Source: Aedes albopictus (Eukaryota > Arthropoda > Insecta > Diptera > Culicidae). From it: a stretch of 64,000 nt of DNA. Where the stretch lies: positions 20,961,440-21,025,439 of the forward strand of contig NC_085138.1 in assembly GCF_035046485.1 (NCBI RefSeq), written 5' to 3'. Both the position numbers and the translations under genes were made by a program. Positions 63,563 to 64,000 of this stretch are shown here, piece by piece. The notes below the pieces were generated by a model that had not been told where the DNA came from, did no database searches, and was given only the letters and a program-made list of their open reading frames with translations. How positions within the stretch are numbered: position 1 is the stretch's first letter; each line of letters opens with the position of its first letter.

Positions 63563-63930
63563 CTAGCTCCTAGCGACTCCTTTTGCTTCACCGATTTCTC
63601 CGTTTCGTCTTTGGTGCTTCATATCTTCCGCTGGCAACCGTGTCTCAACACCTTCGATGTTCAGGTATCGTTCCCGGGCCGTTACTAGTGCGTCGTATAA
63701 ATCCGGCAACGACTGAAATAGCAATACCATCAAATCTACTTCGTCCACTTTTGCTTCAGCTGTCTTCATCTGCTGAAACAGGTGATGAGGTGCTGCCGTA
63801 TCCGATCAATTTGGATGCAAACATTGGTACTACTGGTACCCTCTCTTCTTTGGCCGTAGTCTTCTTCATGATGACTCCCAGGCATTCGTTGGCCAGAATG
63901 CTTACGATGAGGGCCTTTACCTTCCGTTCC
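63563..63930 (-). pseudogene. copia gag fragment (fourth copia copy)
   Basis: Minus strand: VKALIVSILANECLGVIMKK, then, after a frame change near 63785, MKTAEAKVDEVDLMVLLFQS, LPDLYDALVTARE and VETRLPAEDMK. This is the UBN2/copia gag. It is the only copia remnant here on minus. Confidence 0.75.
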
Positions 63931-64000
63931 CGATGAGAATTGCTATCATATCATGTTCAGCGACCGAGTTGCTGTTCCAGCTGTATTCCGTTCCCGAACT

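Noticed and set aside
1..64000. CRISPR array, operon, phage or bacterial gene transfer
   Set aside because: Repeats are transposon termini with inverted or direct copies, not spaced short repeats; no prokaryotic gene order or ribosome binding sites are present.

Overview
This is a gene-poor, transposon-dense piece of an insect nuclear genome, almost certainly a mosquito of the genus Aedes (Ae. aegypti is the best guess). The grounds are two Feilai-type tRNA-related SINEs, a Lian-like (LOA clade) non-LTR element, decayed copia, Ty3/gypsy and BEL/Pao copies, many TA-flanked MITEs and a 62-bp host intron. A run of exactly 500 Ns (47151-47650) is an assembly gap.

Layout. 1-3104: the 5' part of a BEL/Pao retrotransposon on the minus strand, with LTR, leader and a gag-pol frame still open at the window edge. 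3105-10540: non-coding, dominated by nested MITEs, a complete 882-bp TRIM (LTR element in miniature) and two SINEs. 10540-12160: a decayed RTE-clade element (minus). 12174-17506: MITEs and degenerate short-period repeats. 18273-26077: a complete 7.8-kb errantivirus (gypsy-family endogenous retrovirus, gag-pol-env) with LTRs that read as identical and TGCA target duplications, inserted in an older MITE-like element. 26543-32460: MITEs, a possible old LTR and intergenic DNA. 32690-33810: an internally deleted BEL/Pao fragment. 33930-43060: a decayed copia element split by a hAT-like MITE, a SINE and a LOA/Lian element, the last itself split by a MITE. 43816-44327: a decayed coiled-coil reading frame of unknown origin.

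Two host genes are visible. The first is the terminal exon of a C2H2 zinc-finger gene (minus, 45251-46360). The second is a GT31 beta-1,3-galactosyltransferase-type gene (plus, 54574-56125). The second gene is broken in this haplotype by a 265-bp MITE with 22-bp inverted termini and a 7-bp CTACCTC duplication, placed inside its first coding exon. Taking out the MITE and one duplication leaves one uninterrupted frame of 405 codons, so the disruption looks recent. 56500-64000 is a graveyard of copia and gypsy fragments, one holding a solo LTR with GAACT duplications.

I see no CRISPR array, operon or bacterial system. The most notable items are the MITE inside the GT31 exon, the intact errantivirus with a canonical slippery heptamer in its gag-pol overlap and a repeated 13-bp leader motif, the TRIM inside a multi-level nest, and a perfect 39-bp inverted repeat in the decayed copia.
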